Source of the DNA: Streptomyces sp. NRRL S-1022
GTDB taxonomy: Bacteria; Actinomycetota; Actinomycetes; Streptomycetales; Streptomycetaceae
NCBI RefSeq assembly: GCF_000720135.1
Contig: NZ_JOIU01000024.1
Coordinates: 1 to 64,000 of the forward strand
Reading direction: 5' to 3'
DNA: 64,000 nucleotides
Part shown: positions 54,575 to 64,000 of the stretch, one piece after another
How the letters are laid out: every line of letters begins with the position of its first letter
Numbering within the stretch: position 1 is the first letter of the stretch
The notes under the pieces: model-generated
Database searches by the model: none
Told to the model about the DNA's origin: nothing
What the model saw: the letters and a program-made list of their open reading frames with translations, nothing else
Translations under genes and position numbers: made by a program

Positions 54575-55540
54575 GTGGATCTCCTGGCACATCTGGACGC
54601 GTACGTGGCGACGGCCGAGGAGCAGAGTTTCTCCCGGGCGGCCGACCGGCTCGGCATCGCCCAGCCGCTGCTCAGCCGCCGTATCAAGACGCTGGAGGAG
54701 CACTTCGAAGGCCTGCTCTTCGACCGGTCGCGGCGGCAGATCGCGACCACCGAACTGGGCGTGCTGCTGCTCCCGTACGCCCGGGACGTACTGGACCGGG
54801 CCCAGCGGCTGCGGCAGGTCGCCCGCTCGGCCCGGCGGTCGCGGGTGTGTGCCGTCGGCGTGCCCGCGGACTGCGCCCCGGCCGCGCTGGCCCGTGGCCT
54901 CCGCGCCGGCACCGAGCGCGGCGTCGCCCTCGGCATGCGCGAACTGCCACCGCCGGACCGGGTCTCCGGCCTGGCCGACGGCTCGCTCGGGTACGCACTG
55001 GTGCGGGGCGCCCCGGAAGAGGCCGCGTTCCGGGTGCCGTTGGGACTGGCGTCGGCGCCGTCGCAGGACGGCACCGCACTGCACCGGGTCCACCTCGAAG
55101 AGCTGCGGCCACGCCGCACTCGCGCCACCGCCCGCACCGCACCCCCGCCCCTGCTGCTCCTGACGGAGGACCAAGTGCCGTACTTCGAGGACAGACTGGC
55201 ACGCGCCGCGGCTCGCGCGGGGCTGCCCGAGGGCCGGATCCGGCCGGCCGGGCCGGCGGCCACCGCGCTCGCCGAGACCCTGGCCGGCAGCGCGCTGCTG
55301 CTGTGCACGGAACCGTTCGCCCGGCAGCACGGGGCCCACTGGGCCCCCCTGGCCGACCGCGCCCTGCACCGCGGGTACGACGTACGCGCCGCCCCGGGCC
55401 GGAACGGGGCCGGTGAAGTGCCGGGCTGGCTGGCCGCGTCGCTGGCGGCGGCCGTGGGCGCCGTACCCGCCCGGCGCGCCGAACCGGGACCCGGGGCCGG
55501 GAGCGAGGACCCGCGCGCACGGCTGGCGGCACGCGGGTGA
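54575..55540 (+). CDS. blaA: LysR-family activator of beta-lactamase
   Basis: A 321-residue LysR-type regulator. The helix-turn-helix is EEQSFSRAADRLGIAQPLLS, then RRIKTLEEHFEGLLFDRSRR (residues 16-55). The effector domain is shortened and Arg/Ala-rich, with the C-terminal tail PARRAEPGPGAGSEDPRARL. In S. cacaoi BlaA, with BlaB, induces blaL. GTG 54575 is the first in-frame start before the DNA-binding domain. Its stop overlaps the next gene's GTG. Confidence 0.88.
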   Translation: MDLLAHLDAYVATAEEQSFSRAADRLGIAQPLLSRRIKTLEEHFEGLLFDRSRRQIATTELGVLLLPYARDVLDRAQRLRQVARSARRSRVCAVGVPADCAPAALARGLRAGTERGVALGMRELPPPDRVSGLADGSLGYALVRGAPEEAAFRVPLGLASAPSQDGTALHRVHLEELRPRRTRATARTAPPPLLLLTEDQVPYFEDRLARAAARAGLPEGRIRPAGPAATALAETLAGSALLLCTEPFARQHGAHWAPLADRALHRGYDVRAAPGRNGAGEVPGWLAASLAAAVGAVPARRAEPGPGAGSEDPRARLAARG

Positions 55541-56472
55541 GCGCGGCAGCCGCGCACCACCCGGTGTACACCGGCGACGACACCGCCCTGCTGGACGTCG
55601 CCGAGGCGATCGCCGCGGACTGGGCGGCCCTCGGCGTCCGCGGTTCCTTCCTCGCCCGCAGTCTCGACACCGGCCGGCAACTCGGCTTCGACGTCGACGA
55701 GCCGACGCCCCTGGCATCGGTGGTGAAGGTCCCGCTCGCCCTCGCCGTGCTGGAGCGGATCGCGACCGGCGACCTCGATCCGGCGCTCCCGGTGACGGTG
55801 GACCCGGGCACGAGCAGCGTCGGCCCCACCGGGCTCGCCGCCTTCCGGCACCCCGCCACCGTGGCCGTCGCCGACCTGGTCCTGCTGATGCTGTCGGTGA
55901 GCGACAACGCCGCCGCGGACGCGCTGCTCGGCCTGGTGACGGTGGCGGACGTCGACGCCCGGCTGCGCGCGTGGGGGTGCGACGGCATCCGGATGCGGCA
56001 CCGGATGAACCACCTGTACGAGTGCGCCGCCGGGGCCGCCGGAAACGACTTCTCCCTCGCGCTGGAGCTGGCCGTCCGGGACGAGCGCGCGGGCCGGCAC
56101 ACCATCGAGACCCTGGACCCGGCGCACGCCAACGCCGGCTCGGCCGCGGCTCTCGTCGCACTGCTGCGCCGCGTGTGGTGCGACGAGATCGCCACTCCCC
56201 CGGCGACGGCCGAGCTGCGCCGGCTGATGGGGCTCCAGGTCTTCACGCAGCGGCTGGCGGGCGAACTGCGGGCGGACACGCTCCGGTGGAGCGGGAAGAC
56301 CGGTACGTTCCTGCATCTGCGGCACGAGATCGGGGTCGTCGAGGCGGAGTCCGGCGAGCGGGTGGCGATGGCGGCGCTGACCCGTTCGGTGCGCCGGGCG
56401 GGGCTCGCTCCGGACATCGACCTGGCGATCGGGGTGGCGGGGCGGGAGGCGTTCGAGGCGCTGCGGGGTTAG
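55537..56472 (+). CDS. blaB: Beta-lactamase-like serine protein, BlaB-type co-activator
   Basis: A 311-residue cytoplasmic protein with beta-lactamase-fold motifs but no signal peptide: SVVK in PLASVVKVPLALAVLERI, SDN in LMLSVSDNAAADALLG and KTG in LRWSGKTGTFLHLRHE. The Glu166-type loop is not evident. In S. cacaoi, BlaB has the same plan, does not act as a lactamase and is needed with BlaA for induction. GTG 55537 overlaps the blaA stop (GTGA), so the activator pair is made together. A hairpin follows at 56475-56502. Confidence 0.88.
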   Translation: MSAAAAHHPVYTGDDTALLDVAEAIAADWAALGVRGSFLARSLDTGRQLGFDVDEPTPLASVVKVPLALAVLERIATGDLDPALPVTVDPGTSSVGPTGLAAFRHPATVAVADLVLLMLSVSDNAAADALLGLVTVADVDARLRAWGCDGIRMRHRMNHLYECAAGAAGNDFSLALELAVRDERAGRHTIETLDPAHANAGSAAALVALLRRVWCDEIATPPATAELRRLMGLQVFTQRLAGELRADTLRWSGKTGTFLHLRHEIGVVEAESGERVAMAALTRSVRRAGLAPDIDLAIGVAGREAFEALRG

Positions 56473-56474
56473 GG

Positions 56475-56502
56475 GCGGCTCGCGCCCGGGCGGCGGAGCC
56501 GC
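56475..56502. terminator. Hairpin between blaB and the convergent senR gene
   Basis: GCGGCTC (56475-56481) pairs with GAGCCGC (56496-56502), with an inner GCCCGGGC palindrome in the loop. It lies directly after the blaB stop. Confidence 0.6.
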
Positions 56503-56509
56503 TCGTTCG

Positions 56510-57157
56510 TCAGGGCAGCAGGCGTTGTTCCTTCGCCACCGCCACCGCGCCCGCCCGCGTGTCCACGCCGAGCTTGTCGTAGATGCGGCGGAGGTGGGTC
56601 TTGACCGTGGCCTCGCTGATGTGGAGGGCGCGGGCGATGGCGTGGTTGGGCAGGCCCCGGGAGAGGTGGGCCAGGATGTCGCGTTCGCGTGGCGTGAGGG
56701 AGGGGCGGGGGTTGCGCAGGCGGGACATGACCCGGTCGGCCACGGGTGGTGAGAGTGCCGGGCGGCCCTGGGCCGCGGCGTGGACGGCCGTGAAGAGGTC
56801 CTCGGCGCGCTCGGCCTTCAGCAGGTAGCCGGTGGCGCCGGCCTCGATGGCGCGGGTGACGTCGGCGTCGGTGTCGTACGTGGTCAGGACCAGGACGTGC
56901 GGGGCGGGCGGGGTCGCGCGCAGACGGCGGGTGGTCTCCACGCCGTCGATGCCCCCGCCGAGTTGCAGGTCCATCAGGACGACGTCCGGGGTGGTCTTGC
57001 GGGCCAGGGCGAGCGCCTCCTCGCCGCTGCCGGCCTCGCCGACGACCTCGATGTCCGGTGCGCTGTGCAGGAGCGCCAGCAGTCCGGCGCGTACGACGGC
57101 GTGGTCGTCGCAGACGAGGATGCGCACGGGCGGGCGGGGGGCCGTCTCGGGGGTCAT
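56510..57157 (-). CDS. senR: NarL/LuxR-family response regulator (SenR-like)
   Basis: A 215-residue response regulator. The receiver domain (residues 10-125) has DDHAVVRAGLLALL (acidic pocket), phospho-acceptor Asp in PDVVLMDLQLGGGIDGVE, Thr in VLVLTTYDTDADV and Lys in TGYLLKAERAEDL. The LuxR helix-turn-helix is LTPRERDILAHLSRGLPNHA, then ISEATVKTHLRRIYDKLGV. Its ATG overlaps the kinase stop (ATGA). The surrounding kinase, HbpS, Fur and catalase-peroxidase genes identify it as the SenR of the S. reticuli redox system. Confidence 0.92.
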   Translation of the reverse strand: MTPETAPRPPVRILVCDDHAVVRAGLLALLHSAPDIEVVGEAGSGEEALALARKTTPDVVLMDLQLGGGIDGVETTRRLRATPPAPHVLVLTTYDTDADVTRAIEAGATGYLLKAERAEDLFTAVHAAAQGRPALSPPVADRVMSRLRNPRPSLTPRERDILAHLSRGLPNHAIARALHISEATVKTHLRRIYDKLGVDTRAGAVAVAKEQRLLP

Positions 57158-58347
57158 CGTGGCTCCAGGGGGATCGCCGCCGACAGGGCCGTGCCCTCGC
57201 CCGGTGCCGACTCGACGGTGAGGGTGCCGCCCAGCTGGCGCAGGCGGGCGCGGATGGCGGGCAGGCCGTGGCCGCGCGCGTCCGCCGCGGCGGCGGGGGA
57301 CGCGGGCGCGGCCGGGGTGTGCGGGTCGAAGCCGCGGCCGTCGTCGGTGACGTCCAGGACGATCTGGTCGTCCAGGCAGGTCAGGGTCAGGGTGGCGGTG
57401 CGGGCCGCCGCGTGTTCGCGGACGTTGGCGAGGGCACCCTGGGCGATGCGGAGCAGGGCCGACTCCACGGGGGCGGGCAGGGGGTCGGGCGGGGTGCCCT
57501 CGGTGTGCACGCGCACGGTGAGCGCGGGTGTCGTCTCGCGCTCGGCGACGGCGCGCAGGGCCCGGAGCAGGCCGCCGCCCTCGGCCAGGTCGGCCGGGGT
57601 CAGGTCGTGGACGAAACGGCGGGCCTCGGCGAGCCCGCGCTCGGCGATCGCCGCGGCCGTACGGACGTGGTCGCGGGCGGTGCCGGGCGCGGTGTCCCAG
57701 AGCCGGTCGGCCGCCTGGAGCAGCATGCGCTGGCTGGACAGGCCCTGGGCGAGGGTGTCGTGGATCTCCCGGGCGAGCCGTTCGCGTTCGGCGAGGGTGC
57801 CCTCTCGGCGCCCGGTGGCGGCGAGTTCGCGCCGGGTGCGGACCAGGTCGTCGATGAGGGCGTCCCGGCGGGCCGCCTGGCGTTGCATGACGACGAACAC
57901 GGTGGTGGCCACGGCGGCCACCGCGGGCGGTGCCAGCAGTACGTTCGGGTCGGGCCAGCCGGCCAGGCCCAGCTGGGCGGCGACCGTGAGCGCCGTCAGC
58001 AGCGCCACCAGCGGGATCGCGGCGCGCGGCGGCAGGGTGCGCAGGCCGGTGTAGAAGAGCGGGACCGCGCACCAGGCGAAGCTGGGGGCCAGGACGACGA
58101 GCAGCGCCCAGGCGGCCACGACCAGACCGAGCCAGGTCAGGCGGCGCGGGGTCGGCCGGGTGCCGAGGGCGGGACCGAGGACGTAGAGCGCGGCCAGCAG
58201 CGCGGACAGGGCGAGCACCCACGGGGTGTGCGGCCCGCCGGCGTGCCGGGCGAGGTAGCGGGCGACGGACGCGGCCAGCAGCACGAAGAACGCCGTGTGC
58301 ATGACGACGGTCAGGGCGCGGGTGTCGTCGCGCTCGGGCACGGCCAC
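57154..58347 (-). CDS. senS: NarL-type sensor histidine kinase (SenS-like)
   Basis: A 397-residue kinase. Five membrane helices fill residues 10-160 (TVVMHTAFFVLLAASVARYL, WVLALSALLAALYVLGPAL, LGLVVAAWALLVVLAPSFAW, PLVALLTALTVAAQLGL, PPAVAAVATTVFVVM), matching the five-helix sensor of SenS. The HisKA_3 motif is RERLAREIHDTLAQGLSSQR (phosphorylated His). The HATPase has IAQGALANVREHAAA (N box), DVTDDGRGFDPH (G1) and RGHGLPAIRARLRQLGG (G2). GTG 58347 has GGAGGAGG eight bases upstream; the longer reading from 58386 lacks a proper site. Confidence 0.9.
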   Translation of the reverse strand: MAVPERDDTRALTVVMHTAFFVLLAASVARYLARHAGGPHTPWVLALSALLAALYVLGPALGTRPTPRRLTWLGLVVAAWALLVVLAPSFAWCAVPLFYTGLRTLPPRAAIPLVALLTALTVAAQLGLAGWPDPNVLLAPPAVAAVATTVFVVMQRQAARRDALIDDLVRTRRELAATGRREGTLAERERLAREIHDTLAQGLSSQRMLLQAADRLWDTAPGTARDHVRTAAAIAERGLAEARRFVHDLTPADLAEGGGLLRALRAVAERETTPALTVRVHTEGTPPDPLPAPVESALLRIAQGALANVREHAAARTATLTLTCLDDQIVLDVTDDGRGFDPHTPAAPASPAAAADARGHGLPAIRARLRQLGGTLTVESAPGEGTALSAAIPLEPR

Positions 58348-58411
58348 CGCAGGCACCTCCTCCGCCTCGCTGAACTGGGCAAACACCTCTCATTGTGCCC
58401 AGGTCCGCGGC

Positions 58412-58443
58412 CCCCGGGGTCATCCGATCGGATGACCCCGGGG
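58412..58443. promoter_or_regulatory. Perfect 32-bp palindrome between senS and hbpS
   Basis: The arms, beginning CCCCGGGGTCATCCGA, are exact complements around the central A-T at 58427/58428. It lies 65 bases before the kinase start and 100 bases before hbpS, in a divergent promoter. It is a candidate SenR operator controlling both units, though it could also fold as a long hairpin in RNA. No U-run follows. Confidence 0.7.
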
Positions 58444-58542
58444 ACAACCGGTACGGCGACGCGGGGCGGCCGGGTCGGGGCCGAGGATCGGTTGCGGGAG
58501 CCACCGACGCTCCCGGCCCCGCCTACCGGAAGGTTCCCCAGC

Positions 58543-59106
58543 ATGCCCAGCCGAACGAAGCCGTCCCGCCGTACCCGTGTCCTCGTGGGCGGTGCCGCCC
58601 TGGCCGTCGTGGCCGCCGGTGTCGCCGGCACGGTCGCCGCGAACGCCGCCGACGCCACGGACGCCACACCCGCCGCCCCCGTCGCGGCCCGCCAGGGTGA
58701 GCTGACCCGGAGCACGCACCTGACCCTGGACGCCGCCACGAAGGCGGCGCGCGCCGCGGTGGAGGCGGCCGGGAAGGACGGCCGGCAGGTGTCGGTGGCC
58801 GTCGTGGACCGCGACGGCAACACCCTGGTCACCCTGCGCGGGGACGGGGCGGGCCCGCAGTCCTACGAGTCCGCCGAGCGCAAGGCGTTCACCGCGGTGT
58901 CCTGGAACGCGCCGACCTCGGAGCTGGCCCGGCGGCTGGCGCAGGCGCCGAACCTGAAGGACATCCCGGGCACGCTGTTCCTCGCGGGCGGCACGCCGGT
59001 GACCGCGCAGGGCGCCCCGGTCGCGGGCATCGGCGTCGCGGGCGCTCCGTCGGGCGACCTGGACGAACAGTACGCGCGGGCGGGCGCGGCGGTGCTCGGC
59101 CACTGA
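58543..59106 (+). CDS. hbpS: Secreted heme-binding sensor protein HbpS (GlcG family)
   Basis: A 187-residue exported protein. The signal PSRRTRVLVGGAALAVVAAG has a twin-arginine pattern. The mature part is a DUF336/GlcG domain: HLTLDAATKAARAAVEAAGK, VSVAVVDRDGNTLVTLRGDG, SYESAERKAFTAVSWNAPT, and AQGAPVAGIGVAGAPSGDLDE. HbpS of S. reticuli binds heme and ferrous iron outside the cell and modulates the kinase SenS. Its gene is divergent from senS, the same order as there. ATG 58543 follows GGAAGG. Confidence 0.93.
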   Translation: MPSRTKPSRRTRVLVGGAALAVVAAGVAGTVAANAADATDATPAAPVAARQGELTRSTHLTLDAATKAARAAVEAAGKDGRQVSVAVVDRDGNTLVTLRGDGAGPQSYESAERKAFTAVSWNAPTSELARRLAQAPNLKDIPGTLFLAGGTPVTAQGAPVAGIGVAGAPSGDLDEQYARAGAAVLGH

Positions 59107-59152
59107 TCCCGGCGGGCCCGGGACCACGACCACCGCCGGCCTCCGGCCTCGG

Positions 59153-59184
<32 letters not shown>

Positions 59185-59194
59185 GAACGACGGA

Positions 59195-59230
59195 ACGTCC
59201 GGGTCCGCCCCGCGGGGCGGTCCCGGACGT
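59195..59230. terminator. Bidirectional terminator between hbpS and cpeB
   Basis: A 36-base inverted repeat from ACGTCCGGG (59195-59203) to CCCGGACGT (59222-59230) around CCGCCCCGCGGGGCGG, perfect except for one T-T pair. A GGCTCC hexamer iterated four or five times lies just before it (59153-59183). Confidence 0.8.
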
Positions 59231-59281
59231 CCTGTCCCGGCGCGTCGGGAGGGTCAGACCAGGTCGGCCGGACCAGAAACG

Positions 59282-61540
<2,259 letters not shown>

Positions 61541-61978
61541 TCAGGAACTGCGGCCGGTGGAACAGCCGGGGCACACGCCCCAGTACACGACCTCGGCCTC
61601 GTCGATGGCGAAGCCGCGGTCGTCGGCGGCGGTCAGGCAGGGCGCGTCGCCGACGGCGCAGTCGACGTCGGCGACGGTGCCGCAGGACCGGCAGACGATG
61701 TGGTGGTGGTTGTCGCCCACGCGCCCCTCGAACCGGGCCGGGTGACCGGCCGGTTCGATACGGCGCACGAGGCCCGCGGCGGTGAGCGCGTGCAGGGCCT
61801 CGTAGACGGCTTGCAGGGAGATGTGGCCCACGCGATCGCGGACTCCGGCGGCGATCGCCTCGACGCCGAGGTGGTCGCCGTCCCGGACGGTCTCCAGCAA
61901 CGCGACGCGGGCCGCCGTCACGCGCAGGCCGGCACCGCGGAGCTCCTCGGCGGTGGTCGGACTCGGGGAGGCGGTCAT
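61541..61978 (-). CDS. furS: Fur-family redox repressor (FurS)
   Basis: A 145-residue Fur/PerR-type repressor. The winged helix is at residues 10-85 (ELRGAGLRVTAARVALLETV, HISLQAVYEALHALTAAGLV, RRIEPAGHPARFEGR). Metal sites: DNHHHIVCRSCGTVADVDCA (His cluster and CxxC) and VVYWGVCPGCSTGR (second CxxC), giving a structural Zn(Cys)4 plus a redox-responsive site. It is first in the furS-cpeB operon; S. reticuli FurS represses its own operon and is released by oxidation. ATG 61978 was chosen as the first start before the domain. Confidence 0.94.
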   Translation of the reverse strand: MTASPSPTTAEELRGAGLRVTAARVALLETVRDGDHLGVEAIAAGVRDRVGHISLQAVYEALHALTAAGLVRRIEPAGHPARFEGRVGDNHHHIVCRSCGTVADVDCAVGDAPCLTAADDRGFAIDEAEVVYWGVCPGCSTGRSS

Positions 61979-62060
61979 GACGGCGAACCTATCGCCATAA
62001 ACACGAGTCGTTCAAGAAAACGAACGATGCAATTCAAGCCGTGTGCGGGGCCCATGGGCC
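61979..62060 (-). promoter_or_regulatory. furS-cpeB promoter and operator region
   Basis: This is one of the most AT-rich stretches in the window (cctatcgccataaacacgag, then gttcaagaaaacgaacgatgc). Read on the minus strand it has GAACGAC and GTTCGTTTTC half-sites about 10 bases apart and upstream of the start. FurS would bind here, and SenR possibly too. Confidence 0.55.
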
Positions 62061-62104
62061 GGCGGATGGCTTGCGGGCCGTCGTCCGGGGCGGTATGCGT
62101 CGCC

Positions 62105-62302
62105 TCATGCGTGACGCGAGTGGTCCCGGTAGTGGCGGGCCAGGGCGTGGAAGGCCTGCCTCGGTTCCCGGTGCCAGGCGGAGTCCGGGTCGTCCGGGTG
62201 GTCCCTGACGGTCCTGGTGGCGGCGTGGCTCGCCATGTCGAGGTCGCGCCGCGGGCCGTCCACGCGGTGCGGGGCGTCGGGCGTCACGAACTCGAAGGCC
62301 AT
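62105..62302 (-). CDS. Small hypothetical protein (65 aa)
   Basis: ATG 62302 begins MAFEFVTPDAPHRVDGPRRD; the rest is rich in Asp, His and Arg (ATRTVRDHPDDPDSAWHREP, then QAFHALARHYRDHSRHA). No family recognised. The ribosome site is poor. Upstream codons in the same frame are hydrophobic but of low complexity. It may be a genuine short gene, or not. Confidence 0.45.
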   Translation of the reverse strand: MAFEFVTPDAPHRVDGPRRDLDMASHAATRTVRDHPDDPDSAWHREPRQAFHALARHYRDHSRHA

Positions 62303-62386
62303 CGCCGCGTAGACGAGCAGGAGCTGCGCGCCCGGCAGGAGGAGGCCTAGGCATCCGGACGGGCGGTCGAGGAGGCCGGCACCCGG

Positions 62387-62674
62387 ATGGGCGAGGCGGA
62401 GGAACGGGTCCGCGAGCTGCGGGAGCGGCTGCGGCAGGCCGAGGAGGAGCAGCGCCGGGCGCGGGCCGGCGAGCAGGAGGCGCGGGAACGGGCAGGACAG
62501 GCCGGCCGGGCCGTCCGCGAGGCCCGGCGCCGGGCCGGCACCGCCGCCGCACGGGCGGACCGTCCGGTTCCGAACGACAGGCCCTGGCCCCGCGGCCACC
62601 ACGGCGGGCGCTCGAAAACCGTTGGAGCGGCGCCGTCGCGCCCCACTGCCGTGCTGCCGGACCGAGTCGTCTGA
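62387..62674 (+). CDS. Hypothetical coiled-coil protein (95 aa)
   Basis: ATG 62387 with GAGGAGG 11 bases upstream. Residues 1-55 are a heptad-rich helix (MGEAEERVRELRERLRQAEE, then RARAGEQEARERAGQAGR) followed by a basic Pro/Gly tail. It overlaps no better frame. Composition this simple can arise by chance at high GC. Confidence 0.4.
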   Translation: MGEAEERVRELRERLRQAEEEQRRARAGEQEARERAGQAGRAVREARRRAGTAAARADRPVPNDRPWPRGHHGGRSKTVGAAPSRPTAVLPDRVV

Positions 62675-62759
62675 GCGAAGGCGTGCCGTTGTACACCGTG
62701 TGAGACCTCCCGAGCGCTGCTTCCTGCTGCGGACTTCTCACTGAGATCGGTGTACTCCC

Positions 62760-62972
62760 GTGCTCAACACCTGGGTGGACGCGCCCACCTGCCTGCCGCT
62801 CGTGCTCCACCGCTGCCGCGCGTGCCCGTCGGAGCGCTTCCGGGCAAGCGGCGAATTCCGCGTCAACGCACATCACAAGGCCATCGACGCCTGGCTCCTC
62901 CCGCTCTGCATCTCGTGCGGGGACACCGCGAAGTTCACGGTCCTGGAGCGGATGAAGGTGCGCTCCGTATGA
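62760..62972 (+). CDS. Truncated DUF1062 protein
   Basis: Seventy codons from GTG 62760 match the N-terminal part of DUF1062: NTWVDAPTCLPLVLHRCRAC, GEFRVNAHHKAIDAWLLPLC, then ISCGDTAKFTVLERMKVRSV, with two CxxC pairs for zinc. From memory, complete members are about 200 residues; here a stop at 62970-62972 follows RSV. The missing C-terminal half is not found downstream, so it looks like a remnant. Confidence 0.7.
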   Translation: MLNTWVDAPTCLPLVLHRCRACPSERFRASGEFRVNAHHKAIDAWLLPLCISCGDTAKFTVLERMKVRSV

Positions 62973-62980
62973 CGGCGGCT

Positions 62981-63691
62981 CTATCCGTGGAGCCAGATCC
63001 GCAGCGGGCCGACCGGCTCGAAGCCGTGGCGCAGGGCGGCCTCCAGGCCGGCGCCGTGCTCGTAACCGACCACCGGCAGGTCCGGGAACAGCCGGTGCAC
63101 CGCCTCCAGTACGCCCAGCCAGGCAGTGTCCGGGCCGCCGTCCGAGGCGAAGACGTTGGAGACGCCGACCACCTGGTCGCTGCGGCTCGCCACCGCTCCG
63201 GCGGCCACCCGGCCGCCCGCGTCCCGTCCGGCGAGCACGAACGTGGCCGCATCGCCGAGCAGTTCGGACCGGAAGAGGTCCGCGTCGCCGTCGCCGTCGT
63301 CCCAGGCCAGTGCCCAGGCGTGCAGGTCGTCCGGCGCGTCGGCCACCCCCCACGCGAGGCCGGAGGCAGTGGCGGCCGCGCTCGTCGCACGATGGATCCA
63401 CTGTGCCTCGAAGAGGACCTGGAAGCCGGCCGCGGTCAGGTCGAGGTCGGCGAAGCTGTCCTTGACGGAGGCACCCGGCGCGGTGGTGTCGATGCGGGCC
63501 GCCAACGCGGCCGGGTCGGCGCCCGGCGCCAGCGTCACCGCGTCGGGGTAGTACGGGGGCGTGCGGGCCGGAGCGGCCCATGCCTCCTCTCCGAACTCGC
63601 CCGCCAGGCCGTGCGATCGGCTCATCGCCGCGCACCACTCGGCGTTGTTGCGGGCGGCGGCCCGGACCATGGACTGCTCAGACGTCGTCAC
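62981..63691 (-). CDS. GNAT-like hypothetical protein
   Basis: A 236-residue protein. The C-terminal 80 residues have VAAGAVASRSDQVVGVSNVF, then LGVLEAVHRLFPDLPVVGYE and GLEAALRHGFEPVGPLRIWL, the cofactor-strand and final-strand pattern of GNAT acetyltransferases. The N-terminus (MVRAAARNNAEWCAAMSRSH) resembles actinobacterial proteins that pair with such domains. GTG 63691 is the chosen start; ATG 63670 is possible. The acceptor is unknown. It ends eight bases after the truncated DUF1062 gene. Confidence 0.78.
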   Translation of the reverse strand: MTTSEQSMVRAAARNNAEWCAAMSRSHGLAGEFGEEAWAAPARTPPYYPDAVTLAPGADPAALAARIDTTAPGASVKDSFADLDLTAAGFQVLFEAQWIHRATSAAATASGLAWGVADAPDDLHAWALAWDDGDGDADLFRSELLGDAATFVLAGRDAGGRVAAGAVASRSDQVVGVSNVFASDGGPDTAWLGVLEAVHRLFPDLPVVGYEHGAGLEAALRHGFEPVGPLRIWLHG

Positions 63692-64000
63692 GAGCGGATC
63701 ATGGCCCGTTCCGGACGGTGTGTCGAACGGTTTCCCGGTGCGGTGGGAGCAGGTGGTCGGGCCGGACGGCGGCTTCGGAGCGGCACCGAGGTTTCCTGGC
63801 GGGAACGACGGGCGCGGCCGGGGGAAGACGACCACGCAGGCGATTCCCGGTGCATGAACTACCGGGAACGCGGCCGAACGAGCCCGCCCGGCCGGTGCCT
63901 TCGAGCGCGCCGGACCTGCTCACCCATGCGGGCGCACCCCGCCCCGCCGTCCGCGGCATCCGGGGGCCGGCCGTTCGGCAGCAGTGTGATCTTTGCCATG
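63692..64000. other. Right-edge region, 309 bases, no supported gene
   Basis: It holds the promoter region of the GNAT-like gene. Frames on both strands are short and low-complexity. The final bases (gtgtgatctttgccatg) may be the beginning of a gene continuing past the window; this cannot be judged. Confidence 0.4.

Overview
The window is very GC-rich. Its genes start with GGAGG-type ribosome sites and often GTG, overlap at ATGA/GTGA junctions, use Tat signals and stand among many small regulators, which points to a Streptomyces (or close actinomycete) chromosome. It is mostly accessory or lifestyle DNA; I see no rRNA, tRNA, CRISPR or complete insertion sequence.

The most interesting part is 25.9-27.15 kb, minus strand. 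A 26-codon gene with a strong ribosome site ends in Ala-Trp-Tyr-Leu-Trp-Tyr and lies 112 bases upstream of a lone, atypical cytochrome P450. This is the layout of an atropopeptide (tryptorubin-type) RiPP cluster, and the core differs from that of tryptorubin A (AWYIWY) at one residue. Two hairpins sit in the spacer, and the P450 has a degenerate heme-loop motif.

Layout. 0-2.5 kb: FAD-dependent oxidase (partial), TetR regulator and glycerol-3-phosphate dehydrogenase. 2.5-10 kb: WGR/beta-propeller protein, ECF sigma with its DGPF partner, S-adenosylmethionine methyltransferase, Tat-exported putative cysteine hydrolase and a GCS2-family ligase. 10-11.2 kb: HxlR regulator divergent from an azoreductase (quinone/redox stress). 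11.2-17 kb: a soluble Cache sensor and a FadR-type repressor divergent from a polyamine-type ABC operon. 17-24.5 kb: lipoprotein, a secreted trypsin-like protease with a damaged start, a dead nucleotidyltransferase, and small membrane or hypothetical genes including an in-frame fusion. 27.6-40 kb: AhpD-like protein, nitrilase, aldo/keto reductase, phosphodiester glycosidase, DoxX, glycosyltransferase 2, tripeptidyl-aminopeptidase-like and beta-lactamase-like hydrolases. 40-42.3 kb: a cis-prenyltransferase translationally coupled to a DUF2236 oxygenase with EF-hands. 42-50 kb: SGNH esterase, polysaccharide deacetylase, PAS-PP2C phosphatase, 2H phosphoesterase, dehydrogenase, a fragment of an amino-acid-binding protein, and a VOC protein. 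50-53.5 kb: xylanase and pectate lyase, each with a palindromic operator (plant-polymer degradation).

53.5-56.5 kb is a beta-lactamase locus like blaL-blaA-blaB of S. cacaoi. 56.5-62 kb matches the SenS-SenR / HbpS / FurS-CpeB redox locus described in S. reticuli: two-component system, secreted heme-binding protein, Fur repressor and catalase-peroxidase. The last 2 kb hold small or truncated genes (a cut DUF1062 protein) and a GNAT-like protein.
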